A DNA stretch of 64,000 nucleotides from Branchiostoma floridae. Taxonomy: Eukaryota; Chordata; Leptocardii; Amphioxiformes; Branchiostomatidae. This document shows, piece after piece, positions 48,500-63,400 of this stretch. The DNA lies in NCBI RefSeq assembly GCF_000003815.2, contig NC_049984.1, positions 12,876,003 to 12,940,002 of the forward strand. The letters are read 5' to 3'. The notes beneath the pieces are model-generated. The model saw nothing but the letters and a program-made list of their open reading frames with translations, had not been told where the DNA came from and ran no database searches. The translations under genes were made by a program, and so were the position numbers. Within the stretch, counting starts at the first letter, position 1, and the number at the start of each line of letters is the position of its first letter.

Positions 48500-51400
48500 A
48501 TGGAAGAGGTGACCACTACGTGTGTCCTTGTGTTGGAAGGCATTGCCACAGCAGCGGTGCTGTACATTATTAAGTCTATCTTCACACCTGATCCACCTGT
48601 TCACCTAGGAGTGTACCACCGACCTGGACGATGGTTTGTTTGTTTGTTTTTGTTTGTTTCATTTAACTGGTTAAATGCCTGGTATAACATACTACATTAC
48701 CAGTTTAATTTTGTACCGTAAGCACAAGCTGCGTTAGACCAAAATGTAAGTTTTGATCCACACACAACGGGGAGGACCCCTACTCTTATCGATAAATCTG
48801 GTGGGTTCTATCATGTGCTCAAGGTGTTTCTGTCCTCAATCGCGGGCCTCCATCTAAGGGAACATCCCTAACTGAAGCTAGGTACTCATTTTCACCTGTT
48901 TGCAGGGACAAGGCAAAAGATAATGTTTTGCTATGACTTCTGTTAATAGAACGGATACAGTGGAAAGTAATGATAACCTGCCTAGCCTAATTCTAGATAC
49001 TGTAACTTCACAAAAAGTACAATGTTACCATGGATGTTATACATACTCATAGTGATAACGTCTATGAAAAAAATTACGTTTGTGACCGCATCTGTAAGCA
49101 GTGACAGGCGTTCACCGAAACTTTGGTGAAAATAAAGAGTCTCTTTGCTCATTATAAGTGATACAATTATTGTGATAACACTAATATTAATGCACTGTTT
49201 TTTGACTGACAGGTATGGGCTAAAGTTTGCAATGATGTACCTGCTTGTGAAGCTACAACAGGGAGGAAAAAGAAGAAAACGGGAAAAAGATGCTCCAATG
49301 GTAACAGGGCTACCCAAGTCTGGATATGGCGTCTTGTCTCATGATTCTCCAGAAGAAATGGACCAACCTCAGGAGTTACAGGATCATGAACATGTAGGAC
49401 AGGATCATTATAATTCATAGATGTGTCAAAATGTTCTAAAAGAACAAGTCTAAGTTATACATGATTGGAGAATGTCTTCTAAGATTGCACTGAAATTTTA
49501 GTCAGTGTCAAAACCACCTGTTTAAAAAATAAACAAGTTGTATAGTATAGTAAATGGTGCCTTATTCTTAAAAATAATATCCGATGTGTATTCTTGCAGT
49601 TGTTGCTTGAGATAACAGGGTCTACCTTAGTCACTTTCGTACTGCTTCAGTATATTGAATCACTTATATATAATAAGCACCATTTGAATCTCAACATTAT
49701 TGCATTAGGAAAGGATTATGTTAAAGAAACAAGATGACCAAGTGCAGGTGGTAGCTGCAGCCTCTATAATCCATTAATTATAATTTTATATCTCCGCAGG
49801 CCTTAGACAGCGCCTACTTCAATGGTTTTGCACCAGATGGAACTTCTGTCGTGACGCGAATCTGTCGCCGCCATGGCCGCCGTGCGGAGATCTGGTTCAT
49901 CCTCCACGTGCCCGGAGTCGGCGTGCTGCAGGCCCCTCAGCATCCGGACACCGCCGTCTTCAACACGGACGGGAAAACCTTCTCCGCAGCAGGACTGCAC
50001 TTTGAGCCAGTGGAAGCCATGAGGACATGGAAAGTACAGTTCAACGGACTGATGAGGTAACGCACACTAATGCTTGCTTTTGGAGGCATAATGTTTTTCG
50101 ACAGTTGTGTAGAGCCTCTCCCGTAGCTTACACCATGTACCTTGGAGAAGCTCTGCTGCTGGTAATGCCAGCTTAAGTTTCCACCTTTGTGGGCATGGCC
50201 CCTAAATATCTGTCAGCCATCAAGGAATAACCTACATTGTACTACTAAACATATTTTTAGGTAAGGCTGATTCTCAGATTGGCTGTCAGCTAGTTAGAGG
50301 CCACACAGAAAAAATGGAAACCTCAGCACATTTTAGCAGAGTATAGGCTGCATGCAAGGCTCTGCATATCTTTGTTTTTGTCTTTGTTTAATTTTTTCCA
50401 GGTACCTTCATTGTGTTGATTCTTAATTCGCACATGCCTGTAAATTTGTACCGTAAAAAATATTTTTCTAGTCAATTGTTCCAAAAAGCTGGTCCAAAAA
50501 TGTTGTATAGATACAGTATGATGATGATAACAACCTTCCCGTAACTGCAGGCTGACAGAATCACCACGTACCGATGTAACAAAGGAGGAGGGTCGTCTGG
50601 TCCATGTCAGGTTCTCCTTCATGTGGTCTGCCTACACCTTACCCTTCAACTTTGACACTGACATTCATCCTCGTGCGATCGCCCGTGCCATGGCCATCGA
50701 GAAGTGGAACAAGCAGTTCTTCCAGGACTTGAGAAGGTTTACAAACTTTGACACTTTTCTGTATGATAATGCACTAAAAAGTCTGACAAGGATATGTGTA
50801 TAATGATAGTTCACCTTTATCTTTGGGGTAACCTATTTGGGGTCAAGTCTATGGATGGTGGTTTTAAACTGCAGTGATACTTTAAAAATATTGCAATTTG
50901 AAACAACCTGCTGACTCATTGATTTGATATCCCTAAATTCCCTGTTGTAGATAAAACGGACACAGGCTACCCCACAGATAAAGGTTATCTAGCATTAGTA
51001 GTTTTGCATACTTGTTGGGAACTTTGGAGTGAACCTTGTTTAAGGAACAAAGAAGAGAAATCCTTTATTATTCATCTCTTTGTTGTATGTCAGTTGTGCT
51101 CATTGCAATGGAAGACTATGATTGTGCTTTTCTCAACCAGTGTTGAAAATTTGATGTTGATGTTTTTTCACTGTTTATGGATTTTTCATTATATTTGTTG
51201 GCAAGGCCTCAGGGGCAGAGGCATTTTGTTGACAGTATCATTCAAAATGTGACTTCAGTTCGCACCAGACTCATTACAACCAGTGGGGACAGCTGTGGGG
51301 AGGTCTGCACATAGAGGGTCATGAGGAGCAGCACGTCAGGCTCAAGGGTTACAGGGACCATTCATTTGGTAGGACACAATTGATTCTAGTGAATATTACA

Positions 51401-54400
51401 CATCTCATTTTGCCACATGTAGGTTGTATGTATTGTGAGACAGAATCTTGCAATGTTAATTTCTTTCACCGAGAATTGCACTTATTGTTCTCAAATAAAG
51501 TATGTAATGTATACACTATCATGCCAGGCACATCCTCATTCAGCCCAAATTCTGGCATCTGTTTCCATAGGTGTGAGATACTGGGGCTTCATGCATCGCT
51601 ACATAGTTCATTTTGCTTACTTGGAGGTAAGTAGTAGTCTGTCTTTTTTATACATCCATGTGCCACCGAGTGTATGCATGCATCAGAATGATGGTCATCA
51701 AACACCTTGTTGCTAGACATCTTGGGCAACCTGATAGTATTTGGAGGCAATCTGTTTAGAGTACATGTTGCCTTTTGAGAAACCCAAGGTTGTCTCCAAA
51801 TTTTAGATTTGAGCAGAAAGTAATAAGAGCTTACCCACATAACAGCTCATCAGTATGTACATGTATGTTATTGTTCTGATTATGGGAAAACATGATAAGT
51901 GAATGTGTTCGCTTCAGTTTTCTCAGTTAAATTTCTTGATAATTGTGCTCAAAGTTTCTATTTTCAAATACCTTGAAGTTAAATTGCTATTTCTTATTCT
52001 TTAGGATGGCTCCTGTCTTCAGGTGGCAACAGTCTGTTTCCCAACAACCATGTCAGAGTAAGACTTAGAGTTCTTTGCTATCTCAGTGAAAGCAGAGGTA
52101 TTGTAATAGGTGTGTTTTTGTTTGGTTGTCTTGGTGTGAGCCTGCAGTTGTGTGAATATTACAAAGCATCAGCCTGCCAGGATGTAAGGCAGAAGTGACA
52201 TGATAGGGTACTTGGAGAATTTGAAGTTTAGTTTGCCTCTCGTTAATATTGTAGACAGGAAGAAAGTGATTAGGAGTAGAGCATAGATTGATGAGTCATG
52301 GCTACATACACAGAGTTATGTCAAGTCGTTTGATAGATGTACCAATTTTTTGTTATGAATTATGAATAACGCAAGCCCTTAGCAGCTAAAATCATACTAC
52401 TGAGACATTTAAACAGTCACGCAGAAGTGAGGGATGAGTTGTTATTTCTTCAAGCAGTTGTTCAAACAATCAAGTACCTACCTGTAAATGATAGATCTGA
52501 AATTCAGATACGAAATGATTACCAGTACTTATTCTTTACACAAGACCTTAAATTATTTATACCTAGTACATGTAGTTTATAACAAACTTAGCACCATGTT
52601 TCACTCTGGAAGGTAAGAAAATTAGCATCATACATGTATAGAAGCAAGGTAGACTCTCATAACAAACAGTTGAAGTCTGTTGGTACTATCAAAGAACAGT
52701 TCATGCTGGTTACACATTTTTCGTTTATTTTGACTTGTAACGTTACACTCTTTCTGAACTTGCCTCCACTAGTCTGCGGACAGGCTATGTCTTCACCCCT
52801 AATGGGACGATGGAGGCGGTGTCAGAAGTGGACTTGGTATTGTCAAGTATTGGAGAAGATGGAACCATGCCTGACAACTACTCTTTCAGCTTTGTGGCAG
52901 GTAATTGTGAAAACACCAATCAAACAATGTTACAGTATGGGTTTTATATAAACCCAACTTTATTAATTTTTGTGGAGCTTGTCAAAGACTTCTTTGAGTC
53001 CCTTTTACCAGGTACAGTTATAAGCAAAGTAGGATCTTCTCTCTAAAGCACGTATCTCACAGGACTATGCCTGCCTGATGTTGCTGGTCTTTTTGTGGGA
53101 CAAACCAGCTTTAAATAATCACATCGTTAAAAAGCAGGTTTCGAGAGATCCTTCAGAAAGTCTGTAAAATTAGTTTAAAAGGAAAGAATATGATTCCTAT
53201 TCGTATTGTAAGACTTACAGCTTGAATGCTACTGTCCAAAACAACAGGACATCAGATTTGAATTTCTCATTTTCGTCTACTTTTCAGGGGGCAAGAAGTA
53301 CCATGTTCAGGTGGAAATATACTGCCAGTCTACCTGGTACAATGGGCTTCAGTGGGAATCTCGTGTGCACGAACGGCTTGCTAACTTCACTGTTAATGGC
53401 CTGAAAGGTTGGGGAGTCTGTGAGTTCAATTACAAGTGAGTGTTTCTTCACACCCATCTTTGCTTCCTGATGATCTAAATCAATGCAAATCTTCCTGTTG
53501 TATAATACAATGACAATAACAATGACAATGAAGTTTATTGTATATTCGTGCCCCATTGGGGCTAAATACAGTCATGATACAAAAGGTAGTAAATGAAAAG
53601 TTATACAATATACTATAGTTAACATGTATCTTCTTTCTTCTTAAAACATGTGTAGACAAACTTACTGAGATTTTCAAGTACTGTAAATGTATTTAAGTTC
53701 GCGGGGATTTAATTTCGCGGTAGCGGGAAAAAGGACTTTTCGCGGTGGATTTAAGTTCGCAGTAACACCATAGACTGCAATCTAATATCATGATAGAATA
53801 ATATTCGCGGTGGTTTTAAATTCGCGGTGAAGTGGTCACCGCGAAAACCGCGAACATTAATCCACCGCGAACATTTCTGCATTTACAGTATATCGTGGTC
53901 AGATGATGACATAAGATATTTGAACATTCATTATATAAGCCAAGAGTGATAAACAATACTTATGTAGCTTTGTTTGTTAACTCTTTTTAAATATCCACCA
54001 TTGTACAAGGATTACTCAATGGTACAGTTTTGCTAATTAATGTTAAAATGTCCATCAAGGAACACTACTGGCTGCCCACTGCCTCCCCGTGAGTCGAGAC
54101 CACAGCAGCCACTGCCAGACATCACCAGTACACACCGGAAACTGCTGACCCTGTCCCTGTCCAGCCCAGTCTGCCGCAGTACTGAACTGGTCGGAGGGAA
54201 GGGGAGCAGTCTGGTCACACTGACTGCTCTGCAGAGTGAAGGCACAATGGTAACGTGTCACACATCATTTTTTCATTACCATTTTTCTAGGATTCCACTT
54301 ACATAATGTTTCATCTTACATTAATTTTGCATATTTTCCTTCTTTTTTCAAAGTATTGACAGTACAGTACATGTATGGCTGTTGATAATTACTTCTCACC

Positions 54401-57400
54401 TATTTCAGTTTAAGGTTCCATCTGGGTTCTGTGTTACCATGGCAGCCATGGAATTGCAGCTGAAGGTCAGTGCCTTGAAATACTAATACTATAGTTATAC
54501 GAATGAAAACTGGTGAGAACATGTCATAATAATGCTTTTAAAGTCAGTTAATACTACATGCCATGTCAGATTTTATGATACACTCTATGTCATGATCTAA
54601 AAACATGTATCTTGTCTGGTTACCATTACAGCTCCATCCAACTTTGAAATCAAAGCTAGAAGAGCTCAAGCAGGTCTCATGGTATGTCTTTTTCCATTAC
54701 CTAACGTTACATGTTTTGTACAATTGGTAATCCTGAAATCATATTTCATATTATCATCAGTAATAAGGGCTGTCTCCAGGACCTGTCCGTCTGTCCTGGG
54801 ACAAAAATTTTTCTCCATCTGTCTTAAGAATCTAAACTTTATGACATGAAATAGGTAATACTTTGTATATGTTTCTTTTTTTCTTAAGTACTGGCCAGGT
54901 GGAGGCACTGCAGGGAATGTGCCAGAGGTAAGTACTGCTACTGCATTTTATTTGTTTTCCCCCAAGAATATTTTGAATGATTACTTACATGTATTAATAA
55001 ATAGTTTTTTGTTCTCATTACAAACGTCCATATTTTGCTTCAAGTCATAAATTGTCTTTTGTCTTTATTTATCAGTGTTGGGGACATGTTTACATCTGTT
55101 GCTTTGGCACCAGACGTGAGGGAGGCCATCCGGGCTGAACTGGACAACTTAAGTGACAGTCAATTTGCCGTTCGCTCATCTGCTATTGGTATGTACTACA
55201 TGTACATGTACTACTGTAGGTATGTACTGTGCTATTGGTGCCTTATACTGTGACAGGCATTTTTACTTTAAATGTGTCTGGGATATTGGTTTTTGGTCAA
55301 GCTTTATAGGTATGAAATTTCTTGCAATATTTATAAACAATGTTATAAAGAGATGTTACATGTTCAGGTGAAGACACAGAGGAGATGTCTGCAGCAGGAC
55401 AGATGACAACAGAGCTGGGTGTCCGAGGTCTGGATCAGGTAAAGATACCTTAATCTTGTATCATCAAAACCTTTATGTCTTGTCTAAAATTATTCTGATC
55501 ATGCCTTGTGTTGTCAGTCATTTGTTGTTTAACTTGGTAAACATGAATCCAGCATGCAGTACTTAAATGACATGGCTGTCTCGACTTCATTATTGAAATA
55601 TTTTGTGATTTTATGCTCTTTTGTTTTGTTTTAGATCTGTGACTCAGTTCAGAAGTGTTGGGCCTCCCTATATGGTTTTCCTGCTGTCCAGTACAGAAGG
55701 TTAGAAATGTATAAAATTGCTATATAATATATATATGTTGGCCATAACCCTGTCATTATGCATATGTACCATCTTGTTATTTTTCTCATTGAAATTTTTT
55801 AGTGATTAGGTCATTTACGGTAATATTTCTTGCTGTTAATATTATGGATGCCTACACACACAAAAGTTGGCATGGTGGTCTTGTGGTTAGGGTTATTGAC
55901 TGAGAATTCTGGATTCAAATACCTGGCAGGCCCCAGTGCTGTGCCCTTCAGAATGCAATTAACATATCTATTTCCTATGGAGGTCCATAGTGGTGTGGGT
56001 GGATCAAACCTGACAGTCTGGTCTTGGGGTTGACATCTTAAAAACATGTTAGTCACCTTCTTGTGTGAATCCTTTAAAACAGCTAAATTATATAATGCTA
56101 GTTCACCTTTATTCGCGGGGTAACCTATATCCGTTGTTCTGGAAAAACTGGGTAGTGAGGGTTTTCATGTCGACCGCAATATTTCTAATATTTTTATTAT
56201 AAACTGAGAATATTGCAATTTAAAACCACTGTCCACTTCACATCCCAAAATACTCTGTTTTTTAAAAACAACAGATATATGTTACCCCACGGATAAAGGT
56301 GAACTAATGTTACCTCTCTAAACAGACAGCATGGCCAGCCTGTTGTGTCCTCCATGGCTGTGGTGGTACAGGAGATGGTGCCAGCAGAAGTGGCAGGTGA
56401 ATAAACTGAACTGTTGTAATTTTGAGGGGTTTAGTTTGTCTTTTTGGAGTAGAATTATGGCATTGACAAATGCACACACATTTCCTAGATGAGCCAAACT
56501 CAATATTCAGCATTTCTGTTGAGTTGGAGATGTTCTGAAATATCAAAAAACTATTCATTTTTGTAAGTTGTCTAAATATTGTTCTGTGTTATTTTGCAGG
56601 TGTCCTTTTTACTCAGCATCCTGTAACAGGACATCCAGGCAAGATGGTTATCAATGCTAACTACGGGCTGGGAGAGGTGAGTTGTACTTGATTAGATGGT
56701 CAATAATGAGAAAATGCTAAATTTTAGGCTATCCAAAACAGACAACCTATGATATTCAATTTCCTTGGACAAAAAAACTTCAAGGGCGACCAAGCTGTCA
56801 CTGATTTGTTCAATATTGACTAAGGTTTTAACATTTGCTTCCATGCAGTGGTATGTTTGTTGAAATTGACTCTGATGTAGTATCTAACACTATGACTGTA
56901 TTTTGCTCCCCTCAGTCTGTAGTGAGTGGTGATTCCCATCCAGACACCATCACCCTGTCCGGTGGTGTGGACGGTACATGTCAGGTGGAAGGTGTGGATC
57001 TGGGCAGCAAGACTCAACAGGTGGTTCCTCTAGGTAAAGCCTATCCCACTGTACTGTTCAAATACTATGGAAAAGGAGACAAAAATTGTTAAAGATATAT
57101 TAATATTGGCAAAGATATAACGTTAATTTGTTTTTTCTGGAAAATTTATAAATGGATGTTTGTCTTTGTTTTGCCTTGATGTTTGATAATGCTTATTCTA
57201 GGGGATTGAGTGCTTGGGTTTTAGAAAATATTTTGTTACAGATGGGGGAGGGACAGCAGTGCAGGAGGTGGCTTCAGCTCAGTCTGAAAAATGCTGTCTT
57301 AGTGATGACACAGCTGTCCAGCTGGGACACATCGCTGTGAAGGTATTGAAGAGTTTTGCCACCAGAGTTGTCCTAGTTTGATTGCAATTTCACTCCATAG

Positions 57401-60400
57401 ACAAAAGCAAATGGTGATGGATAATAGTGTTCTGGGAAATGATGAATGATATTGCTCTGTGTAATATTGTGTAGATGACCTAAAGGCTTGTAGGTGACAT
57501 CCGATCTGCATGGGTGATATATACAATGTAGCACTAAGCATTGTAAGTAGCTACAAATCCTCTGATTGTGTTTTTCCAGGTTGAGGAAGCCTATGGCGGA
57601 CCACAAGATATAGAATGGGCAGTGAGCCAGGACACAGTGTATCTTTTACAGGTGCTATACAAATAGTGGATTTATGGTAGTAGAGTAATCAACACAGCTA
57701 GCATTCGTGTCATGATGCTTTGCCCTGTTCTTGGCTAATTTTGGTGCTGAAGTTGTATTCATTTGATACAAAGCAAGCAGGAACAGGAATAGAATGGAAC
57801 ATCATGATTCCAGATGTAACGCTAGTTCACCTTTATTTGCGGGGTAACCTATATTCGTTGTACCTGAAAACAGGATATTTAGGAATATCACGTAGATGGA
57901 CAGTGGTTTCAAATTGCTTTTTTTTCTCAATAGAATGCAGTTTGAGACCACCGTCCTTCGACTTGATATACCGAAATACCCTGGTGTTAAATAAAAGGGA
58001 TAAAGGTTACCCCGTGAATAAAGGTGAACTAGCATTATCAGACATTAGCAGTGGCAAATTTCTGTGCAGATGGATGCTACTATAGGTTTTTTTCATACAT
58101 TGTTGTCTCACAAAGTATTATTGTTTTTGTTATTTATAGGCTCGACCGATCACCACCTTTGGCATAGAGACTGAGTGGGAACTGATGCACGAGTTTGATG
58201 CACCACTTTCCTCAGAAAAAGAAATCAGCACCACTAGCAACATTGCGTGAGTAGTGGCAATGAAACAAATTCATTTTTAACTCTTTGCATGAACTCATGT
58301 ATAGTGGTGCATTGATGGGATAATGCCCCACTGTAATATCATGGACCTTTGACACACGGTTACTTGTTCAGAGGTAGGCTGTACTCATGTTGGACTTTTG
58401 GCTGTTGTTGGTGATTGCAGTAAGACTTATAAGAAAAGAATATATTTGTATGAAATAATTCCCTTTTGCTTTCTCTCAGAGAGATGATGCCGGGAGCTGT
58501 AACCCCCCTGACGTCCTCCACATTTTCCCGTGCAATAGAATATGGACTTCAGGCAAGCTGAGAATGTATCTCTTATTTAGCTTAGCTGATACAATAAAAT
58601 ATAATCCAGGAGCAAGTGGTCAAGTATCTTTCTAGCATGCAATTATAACTCATTCTTGTTATTCAAACTTGTAGTTGTAGTTGTACAAAATGTACTTTCT
58701 GTCGCTATGATACTCGGAGAGTGAGTGTTAGATTCTTTTCAATATACTTTAAAGTGTTTTTGGTTTTCTCCATTGAACTTGTTTCTTTTCTTGTACTTTT
58801 TAGAACATAGCAGCCTCGGTACTGTCGAGAAAGTGCCAGCCTTACTTCAAGAAGATGGGACTGTGTTTGGGACACATGTTCATCAACATGCATGTAAGAT
58901 CATAACTGTTATTTCCTTGGCACTGTTATCAATTATACATACATGAAGATTAGAATTATTTTATACATCTTGTTTATTTCCTTTTGCTGTATGTAGCTTC
59001 ACTGTAGAGAAAATACTACGGGGTGTATTCTGTATCACCCAAGGTCCCAGTATGACCACAAGGTGAATTTCCTCATTCTAATATTGAAATTTTGACAGCA
59101 ATCCATGTGGCACACACAGAGTGCCTACAAAGTAATCTATGGAAGCCCATAGGATACAGATGTACAAGTGAAAGCCTGTGGGCTACCATAAAATATCAAC
59201 CGGTCTGAAACACCCTATCATACATTATCACAACGTAGGTATGACATGATTGAGGCATAGGTGACATGGCAGGGTCCAATTTTCTGTTGAGGTAGTGTAG
59301 TATACTATGTTTTTGTGTTGCCCTCAGAATGTTGCTGAGATCTATGAGCACCACGTAGCAATTGCAGACAAAAGAGTAGCTGAGATGTCATTGGTAGGAA
59401 GGGTGAGTTATTGATGTTTTGTTGTTATCTGTCTTAAATCATGAACATGACATAAAAATGAATTATACACACATTAGGATGTTATTTCCAAACAGAACTA
59501 CTTGATATGTATGTATGTAACTAATCAGTATGTAGATATCATTCGTAGCTTGGGAAAATGACAGCTCAGAGACGACGGTATTCTACCGGTTTCGACTTTA
59601 ATTTGTCTTTCTCAAGAATCAATATGTATATGAATAATCAGTATGTAGATGTAAGAAAAGAACCTTGTGAAAACATGCAAGTTCAGCTAATGGTATGTCA
59701 TTTCTCTCATATGGATGATTCATCTAGAAATGCCCTTGTTCATTGCCCTTGTTCATTGACCTTCCTAATCCCATAAATCTCCTAACAGCACTAATTTTGT
59801 AAACCACTTCTTCTTCTATTCCTTGCATACAGTGTCTACAAGAGATCACAATGGATGACATTGTTGAATACCATGGCAGTTCTTCTCTATGGAAACGTAT
59901 TGTCCATTCCTTCAATTTTGCAAGGGTGAGGAAGATGAGAGGTGTTTGTGATATGAAGACAGTCTAAGGTTCTTTTATGTTCCATGTGCTAGAAGAATGA
60001 TTGGTCAGTCTAACAAATATCTAAATAACGTATCAAAGTATCAAGTCTTTATTTTATAGTCAACTGTGAACTACAAGTATTGACATTCTTAAATTTTAAC
60101 GAACATCAGAGGTAAGGAAGTTAATGATGACAATGAGAGTGAACAGGCAGCTAACTAATGAAATGTGGCCCTCAGCATATTGATTTGTTTCATCTGATTA
60201 GCTAACAACAAAAGCTAATAAACTCATTTGCATCAACTTTGCCTTAACTTGTCTTACCTTAAAGATTGTTTTCTATTGGACTACTAAAATTGTCCTCGTC
60301 CCCTTTCCATATCAATTCATATCTCGTATGTAAGACCTGTTTTACAACTAGATCTCTTCAGTGTCATTGACAAAAGATAGTGGATGTTATCTGAAAAGTT

Positions 60401-63400
60401 ATCCAAATCAAATCCAGTTGTTTGAGTAATTGCTATTTGGCGCTTCATCTGACTGTATCAGTTTTCATGTCTCACAGCATCTATACACATCAAAGCACAA
60501 GATCCATCGGTTGGAGCAGACACTGACTACGTACACCATCTGTCGTCATGACAATGCCATGGCGATGTACCAAGAGATCAACGAGAGGTTACCGGATTGC
60601 TACCAGGTAATTTTTATGTACCCAGTAATGTTGTACAAATGATCTTGTATACAAAGAGCCATGTTAAAGTCATATGAGACATGAATAGAGCAGCACGTCA
60701 CCGGAACGTACTGCGCCTGCGCGAAAAGTATAGACATGCTAAACCTTGCTAAACCCCCGGTTTACTAAAGGGCCGCATTTAAGAAATGTGCGTATATAAG
60801 GGTAAAATCCCGTGTACGTTTTACATGAAACCATGTCTCTAACATATACTGTGCAACAAGCGGGATTTCAATGCAACGTTGACCAAACCAAGCCCCAAAA
60901 CACCAGGGTTCGCGCAGGCGCAGTACGTTCTGGTGACGTGCTGAATAGAGCATACTTAGCCCATGGCTACTTCCCCTCAGCCAATGAGGAGCCCCCATTT
61001 TCTGTTGATATATCCACATAGTATGGTGCTACGAAAAAAAGTGTGCTGCTATTTCATGCAAATGAGGAAAAAACTGTGGTGATATCAGGAAAACAGGGGT
61101 GATATCTGCCTGAAAACTAGGAGTGATATACACATGTGACCCGTTCTGACCAATCCTCGCTTACCTTTGAGACCTTCTTCTGGGACCAAAATAGTGTCAT
61201 GTGATAACTGACCAATCCTATGCTTGACTTCTAATTGCCCAGAGGAATATGAGCAGACTTTCTGTCTGTCCAGGCATCTTGCCCAGGAAGGTCTTGACAA
61301 GATTAATGACCGTGTGTTGTTACAGCCTGACACTCTGTCACAGCTTTTCAAGCAATAACAAGAAAGATTGGGGACTTTTAGGACAAAATAAAGTAACATT
61401 TTGTAAAGCTGATGAACTAGAAAAGCTTCGGGGAAGTATGCCATGGGCTAAATTAGTTACCCCATGGCCTTGGGCTCGTTTTCTGTGTATATCGCCAGGC
61501 CCGACACCTCGGGGATTTCTAGTCTCGGGGAGACTAGAAACCCCTCGGTGGGCGGGCCTGGCGATATACACAGAAACCTCGCCCCGCCCATGGGGTAACT
61601 ATTACATCTCTAGTGTCCAATTCATGTGTGAATTTTTATGTACATTGTATAGATTGTATGTCTTCCTGTGTGTCAGGTTTTTGTCCTGTTATGTTTAATA
61701 ATTGTTGATAAAGACCACAGGAAGAGTAGCTTCAATGTACTCCATTGTTATGCTAATTGTGGATCTTAATAAAGTCAAAGTCAAAGTCATTTTTCTCAAT
61801 TTGTCTCAATTTGTCTCCCAGGCTTGGGCAGACCACATGAGTTACGGCGCTCGTTCAGCAGCCTGGAGCACAGTCCTGATGATGGTCCTGTCACGAGGAG
61901 CAAGAGGTAGAGCAAGTTTCGCAGAAGTTGATTTCATGATTTTCATGAAAAAGAAGAGAAATAAAGATTAGAAATTTGAAATGCTGAAAAAGAATGGCAG
62001 ATGTCATTTGAAAGCTTCTCAACCTGCTATAATTTAGTCGTGAGAATCAGTTTACTTCTGTTATTTGGAATGTAAAATGAGAAATGTAATGACTCATCTA
62101 AGTAACAATTTACTAAACTTGTAACCATGTCACCATGAAAGATAATGAACACAATGGCTTTCAATGTTTAATATCTTGGAAACAGAGTAAAATGAACCCT
62201 GGGACACATTAACAATCAGGCTGCATCTGTTCTCAAATCAAATTCGTACATGAGATTTATTGACAGTACTTGTGATAGTAAGAAGACATGCTGTTAACTG
62301 AATGTTGTACCTTTAGAGTGGACCATGCAGCATTTCTCTGACATGGCTCATTTCTACGTCAACTGTGAGCAAGTGACCAGTGCGGATGTGCCTGATGCAT
62401 TGGAGGTACACATGTACAGGATACTTGTGTCTAATATGTACAGAACTAAAAAGCAAAAACCATTCTTAATTTCCTCTACACTATTCCTATAGTAATTGTA
62501 TTAAGATATGTCTATGATGTCTTTATGTCATTGATGATAGTTTGTCAGACTTGTTTAATATTGCATTTAAAGCTGTGTCTGTACACCATTACCTTCCTGT
62601 TAAAGCTTTGACATTGAATGTTAGCACAAACATCTCCATCACTTTCCCCAGAAACTAGCAGTGAAGCTCATAGAGGAGGGCCACAAGGATAGACTGATTG
62701 CCATGTCTCCTCAGGTACGCGAGGGCAAAAGTATGATGTCAGCTGCTGAAAGTACAAGATTATCATAATGTGGATTATTATAATGTGTAGTGACACTATC
62801 CTTAATATTTATATATATACATATATATATGTGTGTGTGTCTATGTAAAAAAATGAGATGAAATTGTGTTGCCAGAATGGTCTTTGTGCGGATTGATAAT
62901 TGATCATTTCACGTACAAATAACTACAAACCATAAGCGTATTTTACCCTCACTGAATATCAGAACAAAGCAGGGCTGTCATCAGGACATGTGCTTCCATT
63001 ACAGAATAGGATTTTTTTAGGGAGATGGTAAAAAATTTACCCTGTCCATCCCAGCGGTACTGAAGAACCTCATAACATGAAATTTTTGCCATTGCTCCCC
63101 TACCACAAGTAAAATAAGCAAAATACTTATGTGGGACAGACAAAACTTGAAAGCTGAAGACAGCCATGGAAAGAAGTTGATTTTCACAGGAGTAGTTTTT
63201 ACATTTGAGATGAATAACTTGATGTTGTATTCCACTTTCACTTATTTTATTCCATTTGCCACTTGCTTTATTTTCTAGGATGCTACAACCTGGCTGTTGG
63301 GTGCTGACAGCGGCTCCTCCGGACAGCTCTTCCAAACATTCCTGGACCTGCATGGACACAGGTGTCTCAGGGAGGTCAGGTGGAATCCTTACAACAACAT

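Noticed and set aside
59558-59776. A possible extra exon of the PEP-synthase-like gene
   Set aside because: The region contains a repeat-like ACCGGTTTCGACTTTAATTT stretch, and exons 26 and 27 join in phase without it.
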